The notes: generated by a model from the sequence alone, not told the origin. Counted from the first letter of the stretch, positions 21,130-29,408 are shown. The stretch: DNA of 39,791 bases from a bacterium (GCA_030525085.1 JAUNFK010000008.1:1-39791); one strand, 5' to 3'. A program made the numbers and translations.

Positions 21130-22255
21130 GAGAATCTATTTAGAAGTGACTAATGAACTTAATCGTTTTATCAAAAAATGTATCGATAATAATATTAACT
21201 TATACAATATAAATTATAAAAAAGACAAAATAATCGTCCTTATAGATGTGAAAGACTACTTTAAAATTAAAAAACTTAATTACTATTCTAAAATTAGAGT
21301 TGTCAAGTATGATGGCATTTTAAATATTAAAAAAAAGCTTAAAGACAATTCGTTTTATATTTTAATTATTATCCTTTCTTTTATTTGGATGAATTTACTA
21401 ACTAATTACATAGTGGACATAGAAATAATTCACTCAAATAGTAGTATTAGACTCTTACTCAAAGAAGAACTAGATAAAAATAATATTAAAAAATACAGTC
21501 TTGCATATTCATTTGAAGATCTAGAAAATATTACAAAGAAAATACTAGCTGATAATAAAAATAATCTTGAATGGATCAGTATAAAAAAAGATGGTATGAA
21601 ATACATTGTAAGAGCTGAAGAGAGAATTATCAAAACAGAAGTAGCTGATGATAAACCAAGAGATATAGTTGCAAGTAAAGATGCTTATATTACAAAAGTA
21701 ATTAGTAGTAAAGGTAATATTCTAGTAAGGCAAGGAGAATACGTAAAAAAAGGGACAATTTTAATATCAGGCAAAATAACTTTATACGAAAATGTGGTAG
21801 GTACTACTAGTGCAACGGGGAGTGTCTATGGTAATGTTTGGTACGAATCAAAATTAGAAATGCCAAAAGAAATTGAAACAGAAAAGATGACAGGCAAGAA
21901 AAGATTTAATCTTAACATCGGCAATAAAATTCTTTTAAAAAATAAATATCGATATTTTAAACAGAAAAACATCAAAGAAATCAAAATATTTGGTTTAAAA
22001 ATAAAATTTTACAAAGAAGTAGAATATGAAATAATTAAACAAAAAACTGATGATGAATATGCACTAAATCGTCTAAAAGAAGAATTTGCTAAAAAACTTA
22101 ACGGAAAAGGAGCAATTACCTATCAAAAAGTTTTGAAAAAAGAGGAAAATAATAGTACAATTAAATATAGAGTATTTGTTATTACAAACGAACTAATAAA
22201 TTCATACTCTTACTTTGAGGAAAGTGATATAAATGATACCAACCAAAGCAATTAA
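21113..22255 (+). CDS. yqfD: Sporulation membrane protein YqfD
   Basis: 380 aa. The N-terminal domain (about 1-85) includes NRFIKKCIDNNINLYNI. One membrane helix (about 86-106) is followed by a conserved extracytoplasmic segment with LEWISIKKDGMKYIVRAEER, ISSKGNILVRQGEYVKKGTILISG and GNVWYESK. YqfD is needed for efficient sporulation in B. subtilis. Start set at GTG 21113, 9 nt after AAGGAG (21098-21103). The next ATG (21122) is 18 nt from that SD, and the earlier TTG (21095) has none. It overlaps the VanZ-like gene by 23 nt. phoH, its usual downstream neighbour, is missing. Confidence 0.9.
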   Translation: MSNMNKRIYLEVTNELNRFIKKCIDNNINLYNINYKKDKIIVLIDVKDYFKIKKLNYYSKIRVVKYDGILNIKKKLKDNSFYILIIILSFIWMNLLTNYIVDIEIIHSNSSIRLLLKEELDKNNIKKYSLAYSFEDLENITKKILADNKNNLEWISIKKDGMKYIVRAEERIIKTEVADDKPRDIVASKDAYITKVISSKGNILVRQGEYVKKGTILISGKITLYENVVGTTSATGSVYGNVWYESKLEMPKEIETEKMTGKKRFNLNIGNKILLKNKYRYFKQKNIKEIKIFGLKIKFYKEVEYEIIKQKTDDEYALNRLKEEFAKKLNGKGAITYQKVLKKEENNSTIKYRVFVITNELINSYSYFEESDINDTNQSN

Positions 22256-22844
22256 TTTACTTATTGAACTATGGCCAATGTTAGCGCTATTTCTAATAGT
22301 TTTAATAACTTTGCGTCTAGTTTATTTAAGAGTAAACCATAAAAAGTTTGTCCTATATAAAGAACTTTTATCATTATCATTTATCATATATATTTTACTT
22401 TTGTTTGAGTTAGTAACAAGTACTGATTTTGAGTCTTATTCAAATAACTTTATACCATTTAAGGAAATGTTTAGATATAGTTTATCAAGTAAATTATTCT
22501 ATCGTAACGTAATAGGTAACATTCTATTATTTGTACCATTTGGTTACTTTGTAAGTTATTACTGTAAATTACCAAGCATTAAATACAATTTACTAATTAC
22601 AGTTATTACAAGTACAAGTATTGAAACAATTCAGTCAGCAATTGGTAGAAGCTTTGATATCGATGACATCATCTTAAATGTTATAGGTGGAGCATGTGGA
22701 TATATTATCTTTCTTATAACAAAAAAATTATTAAGGAGATATCCAACTGCTTTAAAGAACAACTTATTACTTAACTTATTATGTATTATAACTATTATGG
22801 TTTTAGTTGTAATAATATTAAATTTATATGGAGTGAAATTATGA
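22233..22844 (+). CDS. VanZ-like membrane protein
   Basis: 203 aa with five predicted membrane helices. VanZ-family motifs: NFIPFKEMF, NVIGNILLFVPFGYF, SIETIQSAIGRSFDIDDIILNVIGG. VanZ proteins are linked to low-level teicoplanin resistance in enterococci, but most homologues have no known role, so no resistance should be inferred. It overlaps yqfD (23 nt) and ybeY (ATGA), filling the place usually held by phoH. Confidence 0.88.
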   Translation: MIPTKAINLLIELWPMLALFLIVLITLRLVYLRVNHKKFVLYKELLSLSFIIYILLLFELVTSTDFESYSNNFIPFKEMFRYSLSSKLFYRNVIGNILLFVPFGYFVSYYCKLPSIKYNLLITVITSTSIETIQSAIGRSFDIDDIILNVIGGACGYIIFLITKKLLRRYPTALKNNLLLNLLCIITIMVLVVIILNLYGVKL

Positions 22845-23281
22845 ATGATATTGAAATAACAGATAAATACGGATATGAAAATTATGATTACCTTGAAGAT
22901 GTACTTAACTACACATTAGAAAAACTAAACATTGAAAATGCCTCAGCAAGTGTTATCTTAACTGATGATGAAGAAGTTCATTACTTAAATAAGACATATC
23001 GTAACATAGATAGAACAACTGATGTATTAAGCTTTGCTCTTAATGATGGGGGAGTATTCCCTGGCCCAGTAAATATTCTAGGCGACATCTACATAAGCAT
23101 TCCAAAAATGAAAGAACAAGCTAAAGAATATGGTCATAGTGAAAAACGCGAACTATCATTTCTTGGAGTTCATGGCTTACTTCATCTACTAGGCTACGAT
23201 CACACACTTGGTGAAAAAGAAGAAAAAGAAATGTTTGACTTACAAAAGGAGATTTTAAATGAAAAAGGCATTCTCTCTTAA
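22841..23281 (+). CDS. ybeY: Endoribonuclease YbeY
   Basis: 146 aa. Zinc motif HGLLHLLGYDH near residues 112-122 and TTDVLSFAL with NILGDIYIS upstream: complete UPF0054/YbeY. It takes part in 16S rRNA 3' maturation and 70S quality control. Start is ATG 22841 with GGAGTGA upstream, overlapping the VanZ-like stop. It overlaps dgkA by 23 nt. Confidence 0.96.
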   Translation: MNDIEITDKYGYENYDYLEDVLNYTLEKLNIENASASVILTDDEEVHYLNKTYRNIDRTTDVLSFALNDGGVFPGPVNILGDIYISIPKMKEQAKEYGHSEKRELSFLGVHGLLHLLGYDHTLGEKEEKEMFDLQKEILNEKGILS

Positions 23282-23639
23282 AAGATTAAAAAGTGCCTTT
23301 AAATACGCCTTTAAAGGCTTTGGCAAAGTATATAAAAATGAAGATAATATGAAAGTTCATGTTACTGTAGCTACTCTTGTAGTAATCTGTGGGTTTCTAT
23401 TCAAAGTAAGCTCTCTTGAATGGATTATTCTTATATTTGCAATAGGTCTTGTAATTGGTGCTGAAATCTTAAACACCTGCATTGAAAACCTAGTAGACCT
23501 AGTAACTAAAGACTATAACAAAAATGCTGAAAATGCTAAAGATACTGCAGCTGCTCATACACTAGTGCTCAGTATAACAGCAGCAATCATTGGTCTTATC
23601 GTATTTGTACCAAAATTAATAGATATAATTGGAGGATAA
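23259..23639 (+). CDS. dgkA: Diacylglycerol/undecaprenol kinase (DgkA family)
   Basis: 126 aa with three membrane helices. Family motif EILNTCIENLVDLVT, then KNAENAKDTAAAHTLV, where Gly/Ala positions near the active site are usual. In Gram-positives this enzyme phosphorylates undecaprenol for cell-wall carrier recycling. SD AAGGAG at about 23246. Order ybeY-dgkA-cdd-era as in B. subtilis. Confidence 0.94.
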   Translation: MKKAFSLKRLKSAFKYAFKGFGKVYKNEDNMKVHVTVATLVVICGFLFKVSSLEWIILIFAIGLVIGAEILNTCIENLVDLVTKDYNKNAENAKDTAAAHTLVLSITAAIIGLIVFVPKLIDIIGG

Positions 23640-23640
23640 A

Positions 23641-24027
23641 ATGTTTGAAAACCTTAAACTAATAATTAAAAACGCATATACCCCCTATAGTAATTATAAT
23701 GTAGCATGTATACTAGTTATGCATAATAATCAAGAATTTATTGGGGTAAACGTTGAAAATGCTTCATATAAAAATGGTTTATGTGCAGAGCAAGTTGCTT
23801 TTGCTTCTGCTATTGCTGAAGGATACAAGAAAGAAGACTTTAAAGAATTACATGTTGCAGGTAGTGGTAAAGAAATATGCCTTCCATGCTTTTTATGTAG
23901 AGAACTTCTTGTTGAGTTTATGGATGAAAATGCCAGTATATTTTGCTACAACAACAAAGGTAAGTGTGAAGAATATAAAGTAAAAGATCTATGCCCACAC
24001 CCATTTAAATTGGAGGAAGAAAAGTGA
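23641..24027 (+). CDS. cdd: Cytidine deaminase
   Basis: 128 aa. Zinc and proton-shuttle motif C48-A-E50 (NGLCAEQVAF) and PCFLC (C83, C86) are intact; the substrate segment FIGVNVENASY is also present. It deaminates cytidine and deoxycytidine in pyrimidine salvage. Start ATG 23641 after GGAGGATAAA. The stop overlaps the GTG of a second, degenerate paralogue. Confidence 0.95.
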   Translation: MFENLKLIIKNAYTPYSNYNVACILVMHNNQEFIGVNVENASYKNGLCAEQVAFASAIAEGYKKEDFKELHVAGSGKEICLPCFLCRELLVEFMDENASIFCYNNKGKCEEYKVKDLCPHPFKLEEEK

Positions 24028-24392
24028 TAAACGAATTAGAAAGATTATTAAGTAACGCTCATGCTCCACACGATGCTCTATGCTTTAGTAGTGTAGTAGT
24101 AATGAAAGATGGTCAAACATTCGGTGGAGTTACCATCAAAAATAATATTTTCAGAGATGCCATCTATGCAGAACAAGCAGCAATTGCTAGAGCAGTAGCA
24201 GCTGGCTATAAAAAGAAAGACTTTGACAAAATTTACATAATGGTTGGTTCAAATAATATAAACGACTTAAAATATCTTAATAAAGATGTTATAATAGAAT
24301 TCATGGAGCCTAGCTCTTTAGTATACTTATATGATTTAAATAGAAATGAAAAAATATTAAAAGTAGGTAACTTATTGTTTAATATCTACTAG
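24024..24392 (+). CDS. Degenerate cytidine deaminase paralogue (zinc ligands lost)
   Basis: 122 aa that align without gaps to the preceding Cdd through about residue 90. YAEQAAIARAVAAGYKKKDF corresponds to CAEQVAFASAIAEGYKKEDF. The zinc cysteines are replaced: C48 by Tyr, C83 by Lys, C86 by Asn; only E50 is kept. It should not bind the catalytic zinc. GTG start with GGAGGAAG upstream, 4-nt overlap with cdd (GTGA), so both are made together. It could pair with Cdd as a regulatory or structural subunit. The reading frame is intact, so it is not a decaying pseudogene. Confidence 0.85.
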   Translation: MINELERLLSNAHAPHDALCFSSVVVMKDGQTFGGVTIKNNIFRDAIYAEQAAIARAVAAGYKKKDFDKIYIMVGSNNINDLKYLNKDVIIEFMEPSSLVYLYDLNRNEKILKVGNLLFNIY

Positions 24393-24405
24393 AAAGGAGT
24401 AAATT

Positions 24406-25287
24406 ATGAAAAGTGGATTTGTTAGTATTATAGGTAGGCCAAATACCGGAAAAAGCACTTTACTAAATACAATTTTGAAAACCCATTTAGCAATTGTCTC
24501 AAATGTTGCTGGAACAACAAGAAATGCCATTCAAGGTGTTTACAATGATGAAGAATCACAAATTATATTCATTGATACTCCTGGACTTCATAAACCACAA
24601 GATAGACTAGGTAAACTTCTTAATCAAGATGCTTATCAATCACTTGATGATATAGATGCAGTTTTATTTGTTGTTGATGGTTCTGCTCCCCTTGGAAAAG
24701 GCGATAAATTTATAACAAACGCCCTAAAAAATGTTAAAGCACCAGTTATACTTGTATTAAATAAAATCGATAAATTAGATAATGAAGGTATTCTTAATGC
24801 TATAAACACATACAAAGACCTTTATGACTTTTCTGATATCGTACCAATAAGTGCAATAAAAGATGATAATGTAAATAGACTAATATCAGTTATCAAAAAA
24901 TATTTAACAGATGACATAAAATATTATGACGATGACACCCTAACAAATACAAGCGTAAGATTTATCATTGGTGAATTAGTAAGAGAAAAAATACTAAATC
25001 TAACAAACGATGAAGTGCCACACTCTGTAACTTGTGTAACAACACTTTACGAAGAAAAAAAAGACATTATTAATATAAATGTTGATATCATAGTTGATCG
25101 TGACTCACTAAAAAAAATAATTATTGGTCACAGTGGTCAAATGATTAAAAATATAGGTACTTATGCAAGAAGAGACATTGAAGCCATGCTTCACAAACAA
25201 GTATATTTAGAATTGTACGTAAAAACAATTAAAAATTGGCGAGATAAAGAAAAATATTTAAGTGAACTAGGATTTAAAGATTATTAG
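24406..25287 (+). CDS. era: GTPase Era
   Basis: 293 aa. G1 GRPNTGKST (10-18), switch region with TTRNAIQGV, G3 DTPGLHKPQDRLG, G4 NKID, then a C-terminal KH domain (IIGHSGQMIKNIG, ARRDIEAML). Era binds the 3' end of 16S rRNA and the 30S subunit. SD AAAGGAG. It follows the cdd paralogue by 13 nt. Confidence 0.97.
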   Translation: MKSGFVSIIGRPNTGKSTLLNTILKTHLAIVSNVAGTTRNAIQGVYNDEESQIIFIDTPGLHKPQDRLGKLLNQDAYQSLDDIDAVLFVVDGSAPLGKGDKFITNALKNVKAPVILVLNKIDKLDNEGILNAINTYKDLYDFSDIVPISAIKDDNVNRLISVIKKYLTDDIKYYDDDTLTNTSVRFIIGELVREKILNLTNDEVPHSVTCVTTLYEEKKDIININVDIIVDRDSLKKIIIGHSGQMIKNIGTYARRDIEAMLHKQVYLELYVKTIKNWRDKEKYLSELGFKDY

Positions 25288-25295
25288 GAGGAAAA

Positions 25296-26384
25296 ATGAA
25301 AAAATCAGAAAAAATTGAAATTGGAAAAACATGTGCTTACAAAGTACTAAATGAAGGTAAAAGTTATGCCGACTTAGAGTTTATCATCTTTAATGGTGAA
25401 AACTTTAGTAAAGATATATTAAAAAAATATATAGCTCTTTACATCGAAAATGAAAGTAAAGAAAACCCAGAAAATCCAATTATCTCACAATATGAAAGAC
25501 ATAGAGCAGCGGTCTTAGAACGTACATCATTTAGATTAACTCTTGCTAACATAATGAGAAGTTCTGTAGAAGAATTTAAAGAAAGTCTTACATCACTTAC
25601 TGATAATCAAATAGCTTCTAGACTAAAAGCTTTAAAAAAAGGCCTACAAGATGAACCAGAAAAAGCTGATGTTATCTATGGGTACATTGCAGCAATCGAT
25701 GATTTAAAAAAAGAAAAAACTAAAGCAAATGAAAAAACATCAAGCCGTGGGGTATTTGAAGATCATTTGGATGATATTATTGACTTATATCTTTCATCAG
25801 ATGTTATTAATCCAGCAAAGTTAAGAATAGACCCAAAAATTATGCCAACAACAACATTCGTATCTAGACTAAAAGATGTAGAAGAAGACATTAAAGAAGG
25901 CGGTACAAAATATCCGGAAGATGTAAAAACGAAAGTTAAAGTACTAGACGCAGCAGTAACTGCAAGACAAAAAAGTGTTAAAGACCTTATAATCCAAATC
26001 AGTGATTATGTTTTAAACGGAATAAATAAATCTGGAAGAACTGAACCATTTACAATGTTTGATTATTATAGTTTAACAAAATATAGTGTAGATGACTTAG
26101 CTAAAACTGCTTTAACTCTTTCTAGAGGAAATAAAGATGAACTACAAGGATGTGCTACTATATTAGCATCATTCAGAGATAGAGTATTTAAAAGTGATAG
26201 ACGCATAACTAAAGAACAAATTATGCAGTACCAATACACTGAAAATGGACGCATCTTATTTAGTGACGAAGTAGACGATATAATTGCTTATCTAGCAGCA
26301 AATAATATCCCGCTAACTCAAAAGACATATCAAGGCGCATACCATGAATATGTAAATGGTCGTTTACAAATTAAACATATTTGA
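25296..26384 (+). CDS. Uncharacterised helical protein between era and recO
   Basis: 362 aa, soluble, mostly helical and rich in Lys, Glu and Asp. No transmembrane segment, signal or catalytic motif is recognised. Segments worth searching: SADLEFIIF-like SYADLEFIIFNGENFSKD near the start, YERHRAAVLERTSFRLTLAN, MFDYYSLTKYSVDDLAKTAL and DEVDDIIAYLAANNIPLTQ. It follows era by 8 nt with a strong SD (AGGAGG) and is probably in the same transcript. This position is normally empty, so it is likely a lineage-specific insertion into a conserved operon. Confidence 0.7.
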   Translation: MKKSEKIEIGKTCAYKVLNEGKSYADLEFIIFNGENFSKDILKKYIALYIENESKENPENPIISQYERHRAAVLERTSFRLTLANIMRSSVEEFKESLTSLTDNQIASRLKALKKGLQDEPEKADVIYGYIAAIDDLKKEKTKANEKTSSRGVFEDHLDDIIDLYLSSDVINPAKLRIDPKIMPTTTFVSRLKDVEEDIKEGGTKYPEDVKTKVKVLDAAVTARQKSVKDLIIQISDYVLNGINKSGRTEPFTMFDYYSLTKYSVDDLAKTALTLSRGNKDELQGCATILASFRDRVFKSDRRITKEQIMQYQYTENGRILFSDEVDDIIAYLAANNIPLTQKTYQGAYHEYVNGRLQIKHI

Positions 26385-26400
26385 ATAAAACAATAAAATT

Positions 26401-26434
26401 AATCCCAATATATAATTAGAAAGGTATTGGGATT
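26401..26434 (+). promoter_or_regulatory. Inverted repeat enclosing a -10 box and SD before yqzL
   Basis: Perfect 10-bp arms AATCCCAATA (26401-26410) and TATTGGGATT (26425-26434). The 14-nt loop holds TATAAT and AAAGG. ATG of yqzL follows 4 nt after the stem. It may be an operator, or an RNA hairpin that presents or hides the SD. No T-run follows, so it is a poor terminator. Confidence 0.55.
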
Positions 26435-26438
26435 ATTT

Positions 26439-26519
26439 ATGACAAAAAAAGAAGCATGGGAATTATTTAAAAAAACAGGAGAAATAGAATATTATTTAAT
26501 ATACAAAAGAGGGAAGTAA
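26439..26519 (+). CDS. yqzL: YqzL-like micro-protein
   Basis: 26 aa: MTKKEAWELFKKTG then EIEYYLIYKRGK. The W-x-x-F-x-x-TG-x-x-x-x-YL pattern is that of YqzL, a very small protein between era and recO in B. subtilis (about 47 aa). Role unknown. It lies directly before recO (1 nt gap) with AAAGG 14 nt upstream in the loop of a hairpin. Confidence 0.75.
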   Translation: MTKKEAWELFKKTGEIEYYLIYKRGK

Positions 26520-26520
26520 T

Positions 26521-27246
26521 ATGTTAAAAGCCACTGAAGGCATCATCATAAGTGAAGTAAATTATGGAGAAAAGAGTAAAATAATAAACGTTCTAACTAA
26601 AGATGGCATAATTGGCATCATGTGTAAAGGAGCCAAGAGTCTAAAAAGCCCTCTTAGAGTAGGAACGATGAAATTTAATCTTTCACATTTTGAAATTTAC
26701 TACCATAGTGAAGGTTTAAGTACATTAAAAGAATGCGATGTTATTGAAGACTTTAAAAATATTAAATCTGATATTTTGCAAATTAGTTACATGTCATACA
26801 TATGTGACTTAGCTGCAGGTGTTATGAGACAAAATGAAAACGAAGATATATATAACCTTTTAATTAGTACTTTAAATAAAATAAATAATGGACTTGCTCC
26901 TGATGTTTTAACTAACATATTTGAAATAAAAATGTTGGATTATCTAGGAGTAGGTTTCTCACTAGATGCATGTGCCAAATGTGGCAGCACCAAAAATATC
27001 ATCACAATCGATCCAGACGATGGAGGATATATTTGTTCATCATGCTATACAAACCAAATAATATATGATGCAAAAACTCTTAAAATGTTAAGAATGTATT
27101 ATCTTGTTGATATTAACGCTATTAGTAAGCTAGATATATCAAATGAAGTAAAAGACAACATTGACTACTTCCTAAAAACATATTATGAAAGATATACTGG
27201 TTTATATTTAAAAAGCAAAAAATTTCTAGAAACATTAAAAAATTAA
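26521..27246 (+). CDS. recO: DNA repair protein RecO
   Basis: 241 aa. N-terminal OB fold (TEGIIISEVNYGEKSKIINVLTKDGIIGIMCKGA), a helical middle, and a zinc motif CAKCGSTKNI ... GGYICSSC. RecO loads RecA with RecR during recombinational repair. SD GAGGGAAG (26508-26515) lies in the end of yqzL. Confidence 0.94.
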   Translation: MLKATEGIIISEVNYGEKSKIINVLTKDGIIGIMCKGAKSLKSPLRVGTMKFNLSHFEIYYHSEGLSTLKECDVIEDFKNIKSDILQISYMSYICDLAAGVMRQNENEDIYNLLISTLNKINNGLAPDVLTNIFEIKMLDYLGVGFSLDACAKCGSTKNIITIDPDDGGYICSSCYTNQIIYDAKTLKMLRMYYLVDINAISKLDISNEVKDNIDYFLKTYYERYTGLYLKSKKFLETLKN

Positions 27247-27247
27247 T

Positions 27248-27272
27248 AAACTATTTAAAAATAGTTTTTTTT
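27248..27272 (+). terminator. Terminator after recO
   Basis: AAACTATTT / AAATAGTTT, 2-nt loop, T-run to 27272. It ends the yqfC-recO cluster. Confidence 0.75.
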
Positions 27273-27307
27273 ATGATAAAATTCTTTTTAAGAAGAGAGG
27301 AATTTAT

Positions 27308-29050
27308 ATGAATTTAAAAGATTTATACATCAATTATTTTATAAGCAAAGGACATAAGCAAATTCCTTCAGCGCCAGTAGTGCCAGAAAATGATGCTAGT
27401 GTATTATTTAACACTGCCGGAATGCAGCCACTTATACCATACTTAATGGGAACACCACATCCATATGGTACAAAATTAACAGATTATCAAAAATGTATTA
27501 GAACAAATGACTTAGATGAAGTAGGTGATACTTACCATCATACATTCTTTGAAATGCTTGGAAACTGGTCACTAGGTGATTACTTTAAGAAAGAAGCAAT
27601 TACTTATAGTTTTGAATTTCTAACTAAAGTATTAAACATCCCAGTAGAGCGTTTAGCTGTAACTGTCTTTGCTGGCAATGATACAATCCCATTTGACGAA
27701 GAAAGTAAGAGCATCTGGCTATCACTAGGAATTCCAGAAGAAAGAATAGCAGCAACAAGCGAAGATAACTTCTGGATTGCTGGAGAAACAGGACCATGTG
27801 GACCAGACTCTGAAATGTTCTACTGGAGGAGTGAAGATGAAATCCCAGTATCTTTTGATCCGGAAGACAAAAGATGGGTTGAAATTTGGAATGACGTCTT
27901 TATGCAATATGAAAAGAAAGCAGACGGAAGCGTCATCGAATTACCTAAGAAAAACGTTGACACGGGTATGGGAGTAGAAAGAACAACTGCAATCCTTGAA
28001 GGTGTAAACGATAACTATGCATCAAGCATCTGGAAAGATGTAATCGAAAAAATCGAAGAAATATCTGGTAAAAAATATGAAGAAAATGAAATCTCAATGA
28101 GAATCATCGCTGATCATATCAGAACAAGCGTCTTTATCTTGGCAGACGATGCCGGTGTAATTCCATCAAACACTGACCGCGGTTACATCTTAAGAAGACT
28201 AATTAGAAGAATGATTAGACATGCAAGAAAACTAAATATCGACCTTAACTCAAACTTTGAAACAGAACTAGCAAAACTAATCATAAATAAATATAGTAAA
28301 TATTACGAAGAAATCTCAAAAAATGAAAATCATATTTTAGAAGAACTTACTAAAGAAAAAGTTAAATTCTCAAAAACACTTGAAAAAGGTCTAAGAGTAT
28401 TTGAAAAAGAAACTGCTAATATTTCTAAAATAGATAAAGACTTAGCCTTCAAACTATATGATACATATGGTTTTCCAATAGAGCTTACTACTGAGCTTGC
28501 TACAGAAAAAGGCTTAGAAGTTGATACTGAAGGCTTTAAAGAAAAGTTTAAAGAACACCAAGAAAAATCAAGAACAGCATCTAAAGGCATGTTTAAAGGT
28601 GGTCTAGCAGGTGATAGTGAAACCGAAACTAAATATCATACAGCAACGCACTTATTAAATGCAGCCTTAAAAATAACTGTAAGCAATGATGTTCACCAAA
28701 AAGGCTCAAACATCAATAATGAAAGAATGCGTTTCGACTTCTCATGTGATCATAAACTAACTGAAGAAGAAATCAAAAATACTGAAGAACTAGTAAATAA
28801 ATGGATTAAAGAAGATTTACCAGTATCAGTTAAAGAAATGCCAAAAGAAGAAGCTGTAAATATTGGCGCTGAGCACATGTTTATTGACAGATATCCAGAT
28901 ATGGTAACCGTTTACTTTATTGGTGATGTTTCTAAAGAAATCTGCATGGGACCTCACGTAAAAAGCACTAGTGAAATAGGGGAATTCAAAATAATTAAAG
29001 AAGAAGCCTCATCAGCAGGTGTTAGAAGAATAAAGGCAATTATAAAATAA
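27308..29050 (+). CDS. alaS: Alanyl-tRNA synthetase, reduced form
   Basis: 580 aa against about 870 usually. The class II catalytic core (AGMQPLIPYLMG, TYHHTFFEMLGNWSLGDYF, FMQYE, VDTGMGVERT) and the tRNA-recognition helical part are complete. The editing zinc site is intact: H444-x3-H448 (HTATHLL) and C546-x3-H550 (CMGPHV), with the same 98-residue gap as E. coli H568-C666. About 120 residues before the first zinc His, the beta-barrel of the editing domain, are missing: FKGGLAGDSETETKYHTATH joins the two directly. The C-terminal C-Ala/DHHA1 part is also absent. No T-box is seen upstream. SD AGAGAGGAA. Confidence 0.93.
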   Translation: MNLKDLYINYFISKGHKQIPSAPVVPENDASVLFNTAGMQPLIPYLMGTPHPYGTKLTDYQKCIRTNDLDEVGDTYHHTFFEMLGNWSLGDYFKKEAITYSFEFLTKVLNIPVERLAVTVFAGNDTIPFDEESKSIWLSLGIPEERIAATSEDNFWIAGETGPCGPDSEMFYWRSEDEIPVSFDPEDKRWVEIWNDVFMQYEKKADGSVIELPKKNVDTGMGVERTTAILEGVNDNYASSIWKDVIEKIEEISGKKYEENEISMRIIADHIRTSVFILADDAGVIPSNTDRGYILRRLIRRMIRHARKLNIDLNSNFETELAKLIINKYSKYYEEISKNENHILEELTKEKVKFSKTLEKGLRVFEKETANISKIDKDLAFKLYDTYGFPIELTTELATEKGLEVDTEGFKEKFKEHQEKSRTASKGMFKGGLAGDSETETKYHTATHLLNAALKITVSNDVHQKGSNINNERMRFDFSCDHKLTEEEIKNTEELVNKWIKEDLPVSVKEMPKEEAVNIGAEHMFIDRYPDMVTVYFIGDVSKEICMGPHVKSTSEIGEFKIIKEEASSAGVRRIKAIIK

Positions 29051-29056
29051 AAATAA

Positions 29057-29083
29057 AGGACTTACTTTTCATCAGTAAGTCCT
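29057..29083. terminator. Bidirectional terminator between alaS and an XRE gene
   Basis: AGGACTTAC / GTAAGTCCT (29057-29065, 29075-29083). T-rich on both outer sides, so it can serve both convergent genes. The XRE stop codon lies inside the stem. Confidence 0.8.
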
Positions 29084-29340
29084 ATTTCTTTTAAATAATC
29101 ACTAATATCTTCTTTAACAAACATCTCAAGGGGAATATCCAAACCCTTAGCAAAAGCATAAAGAACCGCTAAACTAAAAGTTTGACTAGTTTTTGCACTC
29201 TCAATATTTCCAATAAGTCCTCTGGAGAATGTCGTCTTATAAGCAAGCTCTTCTTGGGTAAGGCCACGATATTTTCTAAACAACTTAATTCTTTTGGAAA
29301 CTAAATCATAAATATACTTAATATCTTCTTTATTCTCCAT
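29062..29340 (-). CDS. XRE-family HTH regulator
   Basis: 92 aa. Helix-turn-helix at about 20-60: LFRKYRGLTQEELAYKTTFSRGLIGNIE, typical Cro/C1. The rest (FAKGLDIPLEMFV) completes the five-helix fold, with a short C-terminal tail. Start set at ATG 29340, 8 nt after AAGGAAG; a GTG at 29349 sits on the SD. The palindrome GTGGCCAC lies 35-42 bp upstream and may be its operator. Confidence 0.88.
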   Translation of the reverse strand: MENKEDIKYIYDLVSKRIKLFRKYRGLTQEELAYKTTFSRGLIGNIESAKTSQTFSLAVLYAFAKGLDIPLEMFVKEDISDYLKEIGLTDEK

Positions 29341-29374
29341 ATAGCACACTTCCTTAATAATATTTTATCAAGAA

Positions 29375-29382
29375 GTGGCCAC
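29375..29382. promoter_or_regulatory. Palindrome GTGGCCAC, possible operator
   Basis: Perfect 8-bp palindrome upstream of the XRE gene. A related GTGGC half-site lies at 29401-29405. On the minus strand it falls between a CTGACA-like -35 and a TGATAA/TAAAAT -10. Autoregulation by the XRE protein is inference. Confidence 0.35.
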
Positions 29383-29408
29383 AAATAATGTCAGTATATA
29401 GTGGCAAA

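Noticed and set aside
22233-22844. Glycopeptide resistance determinant
   Set aside because: Isolated VanZ-family proteins are common and no vanH/A/X-like genes are present.
27240-27308. T-box riboswitch before alaS
   Set aside because: Only a short terminator-like hairpin and an SD fit in the 60-nt gap; no T-box sequence or specifier loop is possible.
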